A stretch of 64,000 nucleotides of DNA from the NCBI GenBank assembly GCA_946902875.1, contig OX336339.1, forward strand, positions 2,102,397-2,166,396. The letters are read 5' to 3'. Positions 39,618 to 49,833 of this stretch are shown one piece after another; positions within the stretch are counted from its first letter, which is position 1; each line of letters begins with the position of its first letter. This DNA comes from Nematopogon swammerdamellus. Lineage: Eukaryota > Arthropoda > Insecta > Lepidoptera > Adelidae. The notes under the pieces are model-generated. The model was not told the DNA's origin, did not search any database, and saw only the letters and a program-made list of their open reading frames with translations. The position numbers and the translations under genes were made by a program.

Positions 39618-40375
39618 GTACCGTGTGGGGCCGGTACTTAAAAAGAATATCCCCACTGCATATCTCCCCGTGCATGTCGTAAAAGGCGACTAAGGGATAA
39701 GGGCAAGATGTCGCGCTAAAGGGCGAAAGGCTAGCCACCTCTCACCTTGGCGTGGTCCTTCCGCCTTGTCATGCAGCAGGTGGGTCTTCGTGCCTCACTT
39801 GCTGCTTGATAGTTATCTTGTTCGTATACTGTGCTAAACGTGGTGGTCGGTGTTGTGCTTTAATTTACCAGAGTACTTATGGGAGTAAAAGTTGGGTATG
39901 GCAGGCGAAGCATGAGAGCAGGATAAATGATGTCGAAATGCGCGCGTTGAGAGGAGTATGTGTGGAATAGGAGGAGTATGTGTGTCTGTAGAATGGATGA
40001 TGGGAGACTAATGAAAGAAATCTATGGAGCGAATGTTAGTGGAAGAGTCCGGAAGGGTCGCCCTAGACGCACGTACCTGGACCAGATCGGGCATGTGCTC
40101 AAAAAGGGTAAGGTGCGTAGTACCCGTAACCGACGAGCATGTATGAAGAACATTATGAGAGTGGAAGAGGCGGCAAAAGTGTGTCAGGATCGTGGCGCGT
40201 GGGGGTTGGGTTGTTTGCGTGGGTTGGGTCCGTTGTCTTTGCCTGCCCCACTGGGAGGCAGGCAGGCGTGACGTTATGTATGTGTATGTATGTATGAACT
40301 TATAGCACAACACCGATTACTCTGCTTACCCTGATTGTCGGGATACAAAAGCGTGAGTTATGTGTGTATGTAAAT
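39618..40375 (+). mobile_element. Repeat C, split by a LINE
   Basis: GTACCGTGTGGGGCCGGTAC to TTACCAGAGTACTTAT (39880), and again from ATAGCACAACACCGATTACT to CCCTGATTGTCGGGATAC. The gap is a LINE with the likely 6-bp duplication ACTTAT (39875-39880 and 40298-40303). Confidence 0.85.
39881..40297 (+). pseudogene. 5'-truncated LINE, C-terminal part
   Basis: Frame pieces read GSKSWVWQAKHESRINDVEM with RALRGVC, then after a frameshift RMDDGRLMKEIYGANVSGRV, '[20 protein letters not shown]' and '[20 protein letters not shown]' with VCQDRGAW. The start 'GS-SWVW---HESRIN-VEMRALR' is the C-terminal part of a LINE reverse transcriptase. The end is a TATGTATG microsatellite, as in the copies at 42597 and 48505. 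It sits inside repeat C with a 6-bp duplication. Confidence 0.8.
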
Positions 40376-40974
40376 AACCAAAGAAATAGCATCTATGTCA
40401 ATGCATAAAACAAAGTAACTTACTCCATGACCACCCCTTGCACATTTATTCATATTGATTGATTGACACAACCGAATGTTACCAATTCGTTTTCTACGTA
40501 AAATACTTACTTTTGGGTAATTGTGAAGTGCCTATAGAGTCGCATGTACTCAAGGTTCGCTTAACGAAGGTGGTGGTAGTGAAAATTGTCGTATATAGAA
40601 GATATTATGCAGGGATTTTCAGGATAGGCTTGAGAAGCTTCACGAATAGAAAGTACTCATTATTAGAAGAAAACAAACCTTATCACTCGAATGGAAATTC
40701 CGTATTTTTTTTTCATACAATTTAAAATTGTAATAAAATCTCGATGGACAGGGAGTATGGAGAGATTTAGTCCAAGATCTCCTTAACTTCTTGGTCCAGT
40801 GAGTGCAATGACCTCATCCAGTGCCCTTTTTCTTTTGATGTCATTCAAATTTAAGTGTTTGGGATTTACCTGCATGCAGTTCAGTTCTAAGTCATTTTAT
40901 TTTTATTTAATAAAGGCGGACGTTAACCGTCCACCAAATCTCGATGAAACGATTTTCATCAAAAGTACTATAAA
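40376..40974. other. Mostly unrecognised; short Hel remnant
   Basis: 40406-40460 (CATAAAACAAAGTAACTTAC, 'TCCATGACCACCCCTTGCAC') is the inner end of a reversed Hel. A TTG-started frame at 40459-40725 has no motif. The remainder is not recognised. Confidence 0.35.
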
Positions 40975-41331
40975 ATGACCGAATCTGTGAAAAAGTTTCA
41001 GAGCTTTTCGTCTTCAAATATGGAACGCATTCGAACCCTGAAGTTGCGAAACCCTATCCGAAACACCTGTATAGACGCAGTAGAAATGAAAATCGGCCGT
41101 TACTCCGTCCGACTACGCGCGGCGGGAAGTGCGGTCATTATCTTGACACCTCGGCGTGGTCGCTCACCCGCACGGCGGCGTCCGCGCAGCTTTCTCCGGG
41201 GATCCCCGTCTCCTCCAGCCGCGGCGCGGCGGCGGTCAGTGTTAGTGATGCGAGGGTCAGTGAGCTTGCGCGACCGGCAGCGCTCTGCCCACCTCACCTC
41301 TAGCCACGCACGTGATGAAAGTTCGCGCTAT
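40975..41331 (+). CDS. Uncertain 119-codon ORF, Arg/Ser-rich C-terminus
   Basis: An ATG-started frame (MTESVKKFQSFSSSNMERIR...) with a balanced first half and a strongly Arg/Ser/Pro/Ala-rich second half. The second half falls in a CpG island (41090-41330), where all frames tend to stay open; a 65-codon minus-strand frame overlaps it. No signal peptide, zinc finger or other motif. 'CTATAAAA' lies directly before the ATG, too close to be its TATA box. It is the longest non-repeat ATG frame in the window, but I give it little weight. It could be an RS-like short protein or a 5' exon. Confidence 0.2.
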
Positions 41332-41370
41332 TAGCTGCGTGAAACGTGTTTAGTGCTTATGGCAAGCTTC

Positions 41371-41715
41371 TTTTTTTTTTCTGGAAACTCATACGGTTGG
41401 CTACATCACCTACAACGTCTGATGTCAGCCCATAACACCGGGTGAACTAGGCGCCATGTCAGTGCCTCCCTTCTGTCGTGCCGGCTACACTGAACTGTCT
41501 ACACTGAAGCTCATATCATATCACACAGCGGTACCACCGTGCTGCATGCAAGATGGCCGCATAGCAGCCTCGGCTGTGTGCCCCTCTAGTCCAGTACAGC
41601 CAGCAATCCAAAGGAAATTCTCCGTTATGGCACCTACGTTATCGGAGGTGATATTGGCTGGTCGGTGATTGCGCTTTGGCCCCTCTGATTCAGCCATCCA
41701 TACTTGATATTTTTT
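41371..41715. mobile_element. Chimera: inverted SINE-A tail + SINE-B tail, copy 1
   Basis: The left half is reversed SINE-A tail with poly-T (ACGGTTGGCTACATCACCTA to GCCGGCTACACTGAACTG). The right half is forward SINE-B (GCGGTACCACCGTGCTGCAT to GGCCCCTCTGATTCAGCCAT). They are joined by TACACTGAAGCTCATATCAT. The same join occurs at 42236-42598. Confidence 0.8.
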
Positions 41716-41734
41716 TGTCGATATCGCGACAATT

Positions 41735-42085
41735 GGCATCGTTTCACCTACACGTAGGTATCTAACGATGCCCATGGACATTCTGTGATGCACGGGGATT
41801 GCGAATGCCATGCCGGCCTGACAGGAGCCTATTCACGGCCCTTTTGAAAGACCCGAGGCCGTACTTGGGAGGAAATAGATGGGCAAGGAGTGCTTTCCAC
41901 ATTTTCCCGGATAAAAGACATACAGAACCGGTTGGTGCGCATCCGCGGTAGGTCGATTGAATAGGGGTGCATCCAAAGAGTTCGTATTACGTTGCTGCGC
42001 TCCTCAAACTCTTTGGGTGCATCCCCTGCCCAGTACACGTAGTGCGGAGGTGGAATGGAGACGGCGGAATCGCGTTAAATAAGCT
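41735..42085 (-). pseudogene. LINE ORF2 C-terminal part, minus strand
   Basis: Read on the minus strand, one frame gives YSIDLPRMRTNRFCMSFIRE followed by NVE. In another frame GKMWKALLAHLFPPKYGLGS, then FKRAVNRLLSGRHGIRNPR and NVHGHR before a stop. 'DLPR-RT-RF--SF' and 'YGLGSFKRAVNR' are the two conserved blocks of Jockey-like ORF2 C-termini. One frameshift separates them. A 20-bp-armed hairpin (41964-42027) is inserted in the upstream part. Confidence 0.75.
41964..42027. repeat. Small hairpin, ~20-bp arms
   Basis: GGGGTGCATCCAAAGAGTT and AACTCTTTGGGTGCATCCCC are inverted partners around CGTATTACGTTGCTGCGCTC. A related hairpin (CGCAGCGACGTAATACAAAC, ACTCTTTGG) is at 50211-50272. Confidence 0.8.
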
Positions 42086-42235
42086 CCTCCGAACACTCCC
42101 CATGAAAAAGACGATAGAGTACACTTAGGGAGCCGACGTCCCTACGGAGTGGCAGTGGTTCTAAGTCGCGGGACACGACAGGGTCACCTACCAGTCGCAC
42201 GGCACGGCTTATGTATGTATGGCATTATAAGCTTC

Positions 42236-42598
42236 TTTTTTACGGAAACTGACACGGTTGGCTACATCACCAACAACATCCGTGATATCAGCCCATAACA
42301 AAAAAAAATAACACCAGGTGAAGTAGGTGCCATGTCAGTGCTTCCCTTCGGTCGTGCCGGCTACACTGAACTGTATACACTGAAGCTCATGTCATAGCAG
42401 TATCACACCGCGGTACCACCGTGCTGAATGTAAGATGGCCGCATAGCAGCCTCGGCTGTGTTTTCCTCGAGTCCATTATAGCCAGCAATCCAGGAAAGTC
42501 TCCGGTATAGCACCTCCCTTCTAGGAGGTGATATTGGCTGGTCCGAGCATATGCTTTGGCCCCTCCGACTCAGCCACACATACAGGATTACATAAAAA
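42236..42598. mobile_element. Chimera: inverted SINE-A tail + SINE-B tail, copy 2
   Basis: Same order and junction as 41371-41715 (ACACTGAAGCTCATGTCATA) and ends with ACATACAGGATTACATAAAA. A short AAAAAAAATAACA insertion lies in the A part. The left flank (TATGGCATTATAAGCTTC) also resembles that of copy 1 (TATGGCAAGCTTC), so the repeated unit may be longer. Confidence 0.8.
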
Positions 42599-42762
42599 AA
42601 GTGCGTAGTACCCGTAACCGACGAGCATACATGAATAACACTATGAGAGTGGAACAGGGCGGCAGAGGTGTGTCAGGATCGTGGCACGTGGAGATCCGTT
42701 GCCTCTACCTAACCCGCTGGTAAACAGTCGTGACGGTATGTATGTATGTATGTATGTTAATT
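42599..42762 (+). pseudogene. LINE 3' tail, same family as 39881
   Basis: GTGCGTAGTACCCGTAACCG, 'GACGAGCATACATGAATAAC' and 'GTGTGTCAGGATCGTGGCAC' lead to GTGACGGTATGTATGTATGT. The only coding part is the last 40 codons. Confidence 0.75.
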
Positions 42763-42866
42763 CTGTGAGATGAGAGATTAAACAAATTAATGCAAGATCC
42801 GCTATCCGCTTTCTACGAACGAAAAGCTACTTAAATTTCTATGATAAATGACCATTTTATAGTGGA

Positions 42867-43080
42867 CTAGCTGTGCCCGCGGCTCCGCCCGCTCTCATAT
42901 TTCACTTCACTGCAAACCTCATAAGCTATTTAGCGTGATAGTAAGTAGCCTATAGTTGATGGGAAGAATCAAGCTATCCGTAGAATTTTGTTTTATTAAA
43001 ATCGGTTCAGTGATTCTCGAGTTATAAGCAGACAGACAGACACTCAGACAGAAAGCAGACGTTGGATTTTATTATAGGTA
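42867..43080 (-). mobile_element. Second Helitron-like family, reverse
   Basis: ACTAGCTGTGCCCGCGGCTC, 'AAAATCGGTTCAGTGATTCT', a GACA run and 'GTTGGATTTTATTATAGGTA'. The CTAGT-type end and 'GCCCGCGG' hairpin are shared with Hel, but the body differs. Similar sequences are common in lepidopteran genomes as I remember them. Confidence 0.55.
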
Positions 43081-43172
43081 AGGATAAGGATAATGAAATG
43101 ACAAATTTTACGGGCTGATTTTGGAGCTCAAACCAAAAACTTTGACTATTGTAATGCTTTGGCGCGTGAATA

Positions 43173-43447
43173 TTTATGGATGGGTGACCGCTCACCGTTG
43201 GAGGCTGACCGTGGTTCGGGTTCCACGTAAAACTGTAGGTCCCTCCCTTCACTTCTTTCCTTACTAGGTGGTAGGGTTTATCCCACCCGGGTTGGTGCCA
43301 CCGCACTGAATGAAACGTCGGTCGAAAATGCTATGTAAATAGTTCGTGTTTCCACTATGTAACTTGGCACGTAGTTCACCCGGTGTTATGGGTTGACATC
43401 ACGGATGTTGTAGTTGATGTAGCCAACCTTGTCAGTTTCCATAAAAA
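43173..43447 (+). mobile_element. SINE-A, 5' truncated in the 5S-like part
   Basis: Starts at ATGGATGGGTGACCGCTCAC and continues through the near B box (GGTTCGGGTTCC), core and tail. About 30 bp are missing between GTGTTTCCA and ACTTGGCACG. Confidence 0.8.
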
Positions 43448-44330
43448 ATATAATTAAAAAAATTACATAAGGCGCCACGGCGGACTTATCCCTTACAGAG
43501 ATTTCTTACAGCGAACCTTTCAACATAGTATTCTTGTTAGATCATATTATCTGCAATTTATTTCCTATGATTTTCTAGTTTCTTAAAAAATACGCAACAT
43601 TAATTCAGACAAATTTGTCACTCGCTCACGTATCTTTCCAAATTGTTTACTATGGCCGCTTTGTTTCATAACAGTAGTAGTGTATAGTGAAAGTAAAGTA
43701 TGAGCCGAAATTACCGCGACCGTGCGCGCGCGCCGCACAGTGTGTTACAATTTTATGGTCTGTATAAGGAGCTAGGCAATGTAGTCGTAGTGAAACAATG
43801 CACAATAACAGTGAAGCTCGCGCTTGCGCTCCGACAACCCATGCCAACTCGGCTCAGCTCAACTCAACTCGCCAGACAGTAGACACCTCGAGGTCGCTGC
43901 TTTCTCAAGCAATGTGACGGGGTGGGGTGGGGGGGGGGGGGGGGGGGTGGGGGGGCTGTGGCGCCGGCGCAACTTAAGAGCAAGCTGTACGCCCCGGCTT
44001 CCCATAATAACAAAATTGAACGATTTCTTCATCGATATCTTCGATATTTATGATAGGGAATTCTGAATTCTGTTTGTATCGAACTTGTGCTTCAATTCAA
44101 TAGTAACACTTTTAATGTGATATTCTTTTATTACAAAATTGTTCCTACAGAAATATAGAGTTAGTATTAAGTACAATTGAGCGGATTTGGCCAATTTTGC
44201 ATACATTAAGTATAATATAGAAAATGTAAATAGGTTAAGGTATTATGCAAGATAAACGATTATTTTGTCTTATTTTATTTATCTAGAAAAGTCTATATGT
44301 AGTTATGGATAACCGACACGGGTGGCTGTG
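43448..44330. other. LINE-tail trace, poly-G, no recognised gene
   Basis: 43480-43530 (CGGACTTATCCCTTACAGAG) is a reversed LINE-tail trace similar to 19930. A 35-40-nt G-rich run lies at 43917-43956. A CGTGCGCGCGCGCC patch lies at 43724. No gene recognised. Confidence 0.35.
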
Positions 44331-44334
44331 CTTA

Positions 44335-44505
44335 AACGGGGCGGGCAACAAGGTCTTTTGAAGATTCCTAGGTTATAGGTATTTGGGAACACTCACCGGA
44401 AGATCGTTCCATATTTTCGCCGTACGACGCAGGGACGATTTCGAAAAGCGATACGTTCTCAGAAGTTAGGTGTCAATATGGACGTTTCGAGCGAGTCTGG
44501 AGGGT
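44335..44505 (+). mobile_element. LINE 3' sequence
   Basis: TTTTGAAGATTCCTAGGTTA, 'GGAACACTCACCGGAAGATC' and 'GAGCGAGTCTGGAGGGTGTG' have the style of lepidopteran LINE 3' non-coding sequence. It leads into the inverted duplication. Confidence 0.4.
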
Positions 44506-44511
44506 GTGGCA

Positions 44512-44875
44512 GATACGGATCAGGGCAGGAGGGATGAAGAAATCCAGTTCATCGGAGCATCGGCAATGTTAGTACTTATAAATATAATACGATGTAAAAT
44601 ACAATGTTTAAAACCAAATAGTTTTGAATTAATAGCTTATGAATATATTCAACCCAAAAGATTAGTTACAATAGAATACCTTGCGGCATTAAGCTCACCT
44701 ATTGTGCCTAATTTGTATAAATTGCTTTCAATAAAGAATATAACTTAATGCATATTAATTGAAAACTATTTGGTTTTAAAAATTGTATTTTACATCGTAT
44801 TATATTTATAAGTACTAACATTGCCGATGCTCCGAAGAACTGGATTCGCTCATCCCTCCTGCGCTGATCCGTATC
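44512..44875. repeat. Inverted duplication, ~121-bp arms
   Basis: Left arm 44512-44632 (GATACGGATCAGGGCAGGAG ...) and right arm 44754-44875 are nearly identical inverted copies. The 120-bp spacer holds repeat K ending TTTCAATAAAGAATATAAC. Confidence 0.85.
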
Positions 44876-45044
44876 CTATATTTTAAAAATTGTATTATAT
44901 GATTACAATGATCATAATCATTCGATTACATTAGTATAGGAGCTAAAGTGCACAGCATCCTCTTAAAGCGGAGTCGCGTATACAAGCACAGCTCACGTAA
45001 CTAATTTAAACTAAAGTAAGAGTTTATTTACTCATTCATAAATA

Positions 45045-45386
45045 CCGTACCGTGTGGGCCCGGTACTTGAAAAGAATAGCCCCACTGCATCTCTCCCCAT
45101 GCATGTCGTAAAAGGTGACTAAGGGATAAGGACAAGATGCCGTGCTAAAGGGCGACAGGATCGCCACCTCTCACCTTGGCATGGTACTTCCACCGAGTCA
45201 TGCAGCAGGTGGGTCTTCGTGCCTTACTTGCTGCTTGATCGATTGAATCTTGTTCGAATTCTTTGCGAAACGTGGTGGTCGGTGTTGTGCTGTAATTTAC
45301 CAGAGTTCTTGCAGCACAACGCCGATTACTCTGCTTACCCCGATTGTCGGGATTCAGCGTGTGTGATATGTATATGTATGTATCAT
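45045..45386 (+). mobile_element. Repeat C, full length
   Basis: TACCGTGTGGGCCCGGTACT to CGGGATTCAGCGTGTGTGAT, then ATGTATATGTATGTAT. It is the best reference for the family. The frames on both strands are repeat-derived. Confidence 0.85.
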
Positions 45387-45659
45387 AAATCATATTTAAG
45401 TGCCACATACTCGGTCGGTGACGCAGCCGTCAACAGACGTTAGGAGCACACATGTAAAATTATAACTGTGCTTATAGTGAACGCTTTCATTTTCGTACAG
45501 GCCGGTGTGAACTTCAGAGCACAATGAAGTTAGGTTGGTAACTGCGCTCTTCGGCCTTGACTGCTGAGAACAAAAGATCGTTAGAATCAATTAAGAATAC
45601 GCCGTCTATTGGCAGATCTGTGTGAACATTTTGCAGAGAACTCGTCGGTCGACTTGGCT

Positions 45660-45960
45660 TTAAGACGAGACGGCGTTAACTTTCTCCATACAAAATCGTC
45701 TTTCGGCATTTATGTTTTCTAGCCCCCTAAACCTTATCCGATTTTTACAATTTTGTTTTTCTTGTCTTAAGGACAGTCCAGTCTACGTTCCTGTAATTTT
45801 TTTGTTTAGATGAAATATACCTACAACACCGGAGCTAAAAATTTGTATTTCGACCGAAAAAATTGGAATTTTTATTTTTCGATTTATTAAATTTCATTAA
45901 GCTTTATTGAGTCATCACTACAAAAAATAAAAAGACAAGAACGTAGATTAGACTGTCCCG
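45660..45960. mobile_element. TTAA-end MITE, right arm lost
   Basis: TTAAGACGAGACGGCGTTAA to ACGTAGATTAGACTGTCCCG. The left arm and centre match 37866-38180, but the right terminal arm is missing. Confidence 0.75.
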
Positions 45961-46854
45961 CAGTGTGTTATGTATATATGAGACCATAAAATCGGACATC
46001 CTCTTTTTATCTAATCGAATGTAAGTGTAAAACTCCCCTTTTTAAATTCGGCATAGTTTAGGAGCAATAAAAATTCAAAATTATTATTTTTTTTTATTTT
46101 ATAAAGTGAAAAAAATTCTTGCTCAATCTAATAACATTTTATTTGGAAAAGCTACAATGTTCCATAGAACTCTAAAAACTACATGTAATAAGCGTTTAAT
46201 ATGCTTCGTAAATGCCAGTAGTTAATTTAAAAGAAATGTTTTGTGTTTTAGTTTTTTTTTTTTCTCCATTATACCATGATATTAGCAATAGTTTTTTATT
46301 GTAACCTGTATGCGCCTGTAGCCTGATATGTATTCTAGTTGCATAAAAAAAAGAGCTTTGAATTCCGTGGTATATTTGAGAAAAAAATTATTTTCTTTTC
46401 ACAATGTTTTTACGCGTTTGGGGCTGTCATTTTTGAAAGGGATAATAAATTCGTGTCTAAAAAAACATTAAAACAATACTAAATGGGTCTCACCTGCTAT
46501 GTTTAACCTTCAATTGGTATGGTGAATTTTTCTCACATAACTGGTATGGTGACGTCTGACAGACGCATTATTTGAAAGCCCTATTTTAATTCCAAATATT
46601 TGTTTTTCCTGCGATAGGGGTTTTCATATGAAAGGTATGATATTTATAAATAAAAATCAATGAGATAAGTTTAAGTTTTATTACAAAAAATCATTACAAA
46701 AAAAGAGAAACAAAACTTTGAGAAAATAGCTAAAACACAAAGTCCACACTTATTTATCGTTTTCTACACAATATTTTGCAATTTTCTTTGCAGTTTCTAT
46801 ACAAAGGAGTTATACATTCGTAACAATGAGAATTGTGGACATCCCGGTTCTCTT
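45961..46854. other. AT-rich, nothing recognised
   Basis: Two 'GGTATGGTGA' phrases (46517, 46543) are the only internal repetition noted. No frames above 60 codons. Confidence 0.4.
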
Positions 46855-47105
46855 AGGGCCCTGTCAACCCTATTCACCCGTACTCCTCTTTCAGGGCGCC
46901 GCTTTCGCTAGTTGGAGTGGGATGCAACTAAATCAATAAATTTTAGCGCAAGCGATTATTATTAGGTTTTTATGTTTTTTATTCCAAAACTACGGATCGA
47001 AACAAAAAAGTACGGATTTAGATATATATTAAAAAAATTAAATATATTTTTTCCAAAGCCTTGATTTGGTCACGTTGCTTTAATACGTTTTTATAACTAA
47101 ATTCA
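46855..47105 (-). repeat. Repeat E copy, reverse
   Basis: CCCGTACTCCTCTTTCAGGG, 'GCGCCGCTTTCGCTAGTTGG', 'AAGCCTTGATTTGGTCACGT' and 'AATACGTTTTTATAACTAAA'. Both ends coincide with those of 32738-32990 to within a few bases, supporting a discrete element. Confidence 0.7.
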
Positions 47106-47565
47106 GAGGCATGTTCATGATTTTTTTCTATCGAGCGAAGTTAATCAAACTGTGTTTTAAAAAAGCTATCGATCTGCGCTGATAGATGAAGTCTTACATA
47201 ATTATATTAAAACTGAATCTGTCACGTAGGTAATATTGGCGGTACACTTCTTGAAATTCGAGTCAGGCGCAGTCTCACATCACCTTAATATTAGGAAACA
47301 AATGACACTAGTCTTGAGCATTGCTATTTGGCCGTGTTCGCGCATGGGAACAGAGCAGATTTGGTCGAAGTGATTACTCTTGAGAATAATTGTTAATGAA
47401 TAATGCAGGTAAAGGTCGCGTCCCCTTCCCGCCCATCTAGCCATGAGAATCAGCAGTTTTACAACGATTACAACAAAGGTTAGATAAGTAACTGCCCGCG
47501 TGACTTATTGAGTTGTAAACAATATGAGGCGTGATCTCATCTCAGGCACGACGACCAATTTCATT
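47106..47565. other. No recognised feature
   Basis: Unique-looking sequence, no frames or repeats noted. Confidence 0.35.
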
Positions 47566-47957
47566 ACTAATAGCTTTTGCCCGCGGCTTCGCTCGCGTGG
47601 AATTCGTATTTAAAAAGAAGAAAGTACTAAGTAAGCCCGCTACCATACCTTTATTTCTGCGCGCGAAACGATTCGGTTTGTATGAGAGCCACATCTTGGC
47701 GTAACTGGAATTGAATTTCCCTATCCTGTGTTACGTATAGTTCAAAGTGCTTGTACTAAGTGTCATCGAATTCAGATGATCGGCTTAAGAGTTATGGAGG
47801 AACATACATACATACAGAAAATAAATATTTCAAAATAAATTAAATTTAGTTTTAGTATCATACATATACTCGTAGAGTCTACAAACGCAATATCTCATAA
47901 AACAAAGTAACTTACTCCATGACCATCCCTTACATAGATTTATTATTGTGACTGATT
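47566..47957 (-). mobile_element. Hel, reverse, nearly complete
   Basis: ACTAATAGCTTTTGCCCGCG to CTTACATAGATTTATTATTG. The second half of a forward Hel fragment begins 15 bp later (47972-48044: TTTCTGTATGTATGTATGTT, 'CGATCATCCGAGTTCGATGA'). Confidence 0.7.
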
Positions 47958-48198
47958 ATTATTACAAGTTTTTGAGAAATATTTTCTGTATGTATGTATG
48001 TTGCTCCATAACTCTTGAACCGATCATCCGAGTTCGATGAAACATGCGGAGATAGTACGGGTGGAAGGGAAATTGGATTTGGATTGGTGGAGAGACGAGT
48101 CCTGGCTCCGGCGACAGCGCAGCACCCCAGCGAACCTAGCGGAGAAACCGTTCAACATCTGAGTGTTAACTGAATCGGATATTCGGTTACTTAGTGAA

Positions 48199-48314
48199 AT
48201 GAAGGGAAGCACTGACATGGCACCTAGTTCACCCCGTGTTATGGGCTGACATCACCGATGTTGTAGGTGATGTAGCCAACCGTGTCAGGTTCAATAAAAA
48301 AAAAAAAAAAAAAA
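48199..48314 (+). mobile_element. SINE-A tail with long poly-A
   Basis: GAAGGGAAGCACTGACATGG to CCGTGTCAGGTTCAATAAAA, followed by a total run of about 20 A. Confidence 0.8.
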
Positions 48315-48327
48315 GTTCTTTACGTAC

Positions 48328-48400
48328 TTTGTTGGCTCAGTGGTAGAGCGTAAGGGTATTTATTTTTCGATCTCGGCCGTGAGTTCAAGCCTCTTTTGCC
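48328..48400 (+). other. tRNA-like relic
   Basis: TTGGCTCAGTGGTAGAGCG (A-box type) and GTGAGTTCAAGCCTC (B-box type) are 36 bp apart, as in a tRNA gene. The anticodon arm is AT-rich and does not fold cleanly, and I cannot close an acceptor stem. It follows directly on a SINE poly-A. It is either a tRNA pseudogene or the head of an unlisted SINE. Confidence 0.45.
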
Positions 48401-48504
48401 AATGTTTGTTATTTTAAGCATTGTGGGGGTTTTAAAATGAGGTTATGGTTATTTTTTTTATAACCTTATTTCTTATAACTTAATTTCAGAAGTACTTCTG
48501 AAAT

Positions 48505-48832
48505 TTATACTTCAAGCCACTGTTGCTTCGGTGGTTCGGTCATGTTGGAAGAATGGATGATAGGAGACTAACGAAAGATATTTATGAAGCAAATGTGAGT
48601 GGAAGAGTCGGGAAGGGTCGCCCTAGACGCACGTACCTGGACCAGATCGGGCATGTGCTCAAAAAGGGTCAAGTGCGTATAGTACCCGTAACCGACGAGC
48701 ATGCATGAAGAACATTATGGGAGTGGAAGAGGCGGCAGAGGTGTGTCAGGATCGCGGCACGTGGAGATCCATTGTCTCTGCCTACCCCACCGGGAAACAG
48801 GCGTGACGCTATGTATGTATGTATTAGACGTC
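48505..48832 (+). pseudogene. 5'-truncated LINE, same family as 39881
   Basis: The frame reads [20 protein letters not shown], then [20 protein letters not shown] and [12 protein letters not shown] one-base shift at about 48680 follows, and the last part is read in another frame ([15 protein letters not shown]) to GTGACGCTATGTATGTATGT. The 'MLRWFGHV-RM' block lies after the reverse transcriptase domain. It abuts a palindrome on its 3' side. Confidence 0.8.
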
Positions 48833-48834
48833 TG

Positions 48835-48989
48835 TTTCTGGTTTGCACCTACCTCGGCCCGCGCTTCCGCACTTCGCCCCTCACCCTACACCCGCTGACG
48901 CCTAGCATTTCCTCCAAGGCTAGGCGTCAGCGGGTACAGGGTGAGGCGCGAAGTGCGGAAGCGCGGGCCGAGGTAAGTGCAAACCAGAA
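48835..48989. mobile_element. Foldback palindrome, ~71-bp arms
   Basis: TTCTGGTTTGCACCTACCTC ... CGCTGACGCCTAGC pairs with GCTAGGCGTCAGCGGGTACA ... AAACCAGAA across a 12-bp spacer. There are about six mismatches. It is CG-rich, unlike the flanks. It sits next to the ATGT tail of the LINE. Confidence 0.85.
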
Positions 48990-49176
48990 TTAGACTAGTA
49001 ATATGTATGTTGCTTGGTCCCTAGAGAACGACCAATCCAAAGCAACTCCCATTAGTGGACTTTGAAAATATGCGACCTGGCCCGGGCTGCCGATCCGCCC
49101 GCTTTACACATCTTTTAATGCAGGCGACTTCCGTTTACATAATAATTGGAGGTTGCTCTTGTGCGATGGCTTCACT

Positions 49177-49833
49177 TATACTCCGTTCATCCTAGCAACT
49201 AATGCCGAGCGGTTTCTCTTTCTCTGTACTTCTCACTCTCGCAAAGGGGGATTGAAGTGACTGTGAACTGAGGTTATGAATATAGTTTAATTTTAAAAAA
49301 ATATTGAAATATTGTTTATTTATTTGATGAATGAAAATTTTGCAATAAACCTGTTTATTTTTATTTTTTGCTTTAAATCAAGTTAAATATATATATTTTC
49401 ACTGTAAATTATTTAATATTAAAATTATATATTATTTAAATTTTGTGCCTAATCTATTTACTTCAGCTGTTCGTTCTATTGTAGGTGGATACGTTAACCC
49501 ACCAACACAAATAATATACAAAACTTCAAAATAACACGTGAAAAATATGCAAAACAATTTAATACGTTATTATTATGACGCGTAGGAAATGCTACTGATT
49601 GTAATGTGTCGACTGACCGGCCGACTGCACCTGGCTACCTGAAACCTTCTCAGAATAAAAACGCAACACTAACTCCCAGGCGCAGCGGCGCACGCGCCGT
49701 TATGGTTTTGAGATGACTTTCGCATACACATATGGCTCACAAACACAACCTTGTGTAGTGTGTAAAGAAGAGTAATAACCGTTGCGAGAGCGAGAAACCG
49801 CTCGGCATTAGTTCCTAGCATGAACGGAGTATA
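49177..49833. mobile_element. Element with ~42-bp inverted ends
   Basis: TATACTCCGTTCATCCTAGC, then AACTAATGCCGAGCGGTTTCTC, is inverted at 49792-49833 (GAGAAACCGCTCGGCATTAG). The interior is AT-rich without a frame, except for a CG-rich patch at 49610-49710. It is probably a non-autonomous DNA transposon. Class not clear. Confidence 0.65.

Noticed and set aside
43824..44066. 80-codon frame with a Gly run
   Set aside because: The Gly run is the poly-G tract; nothing recognisable on either side.
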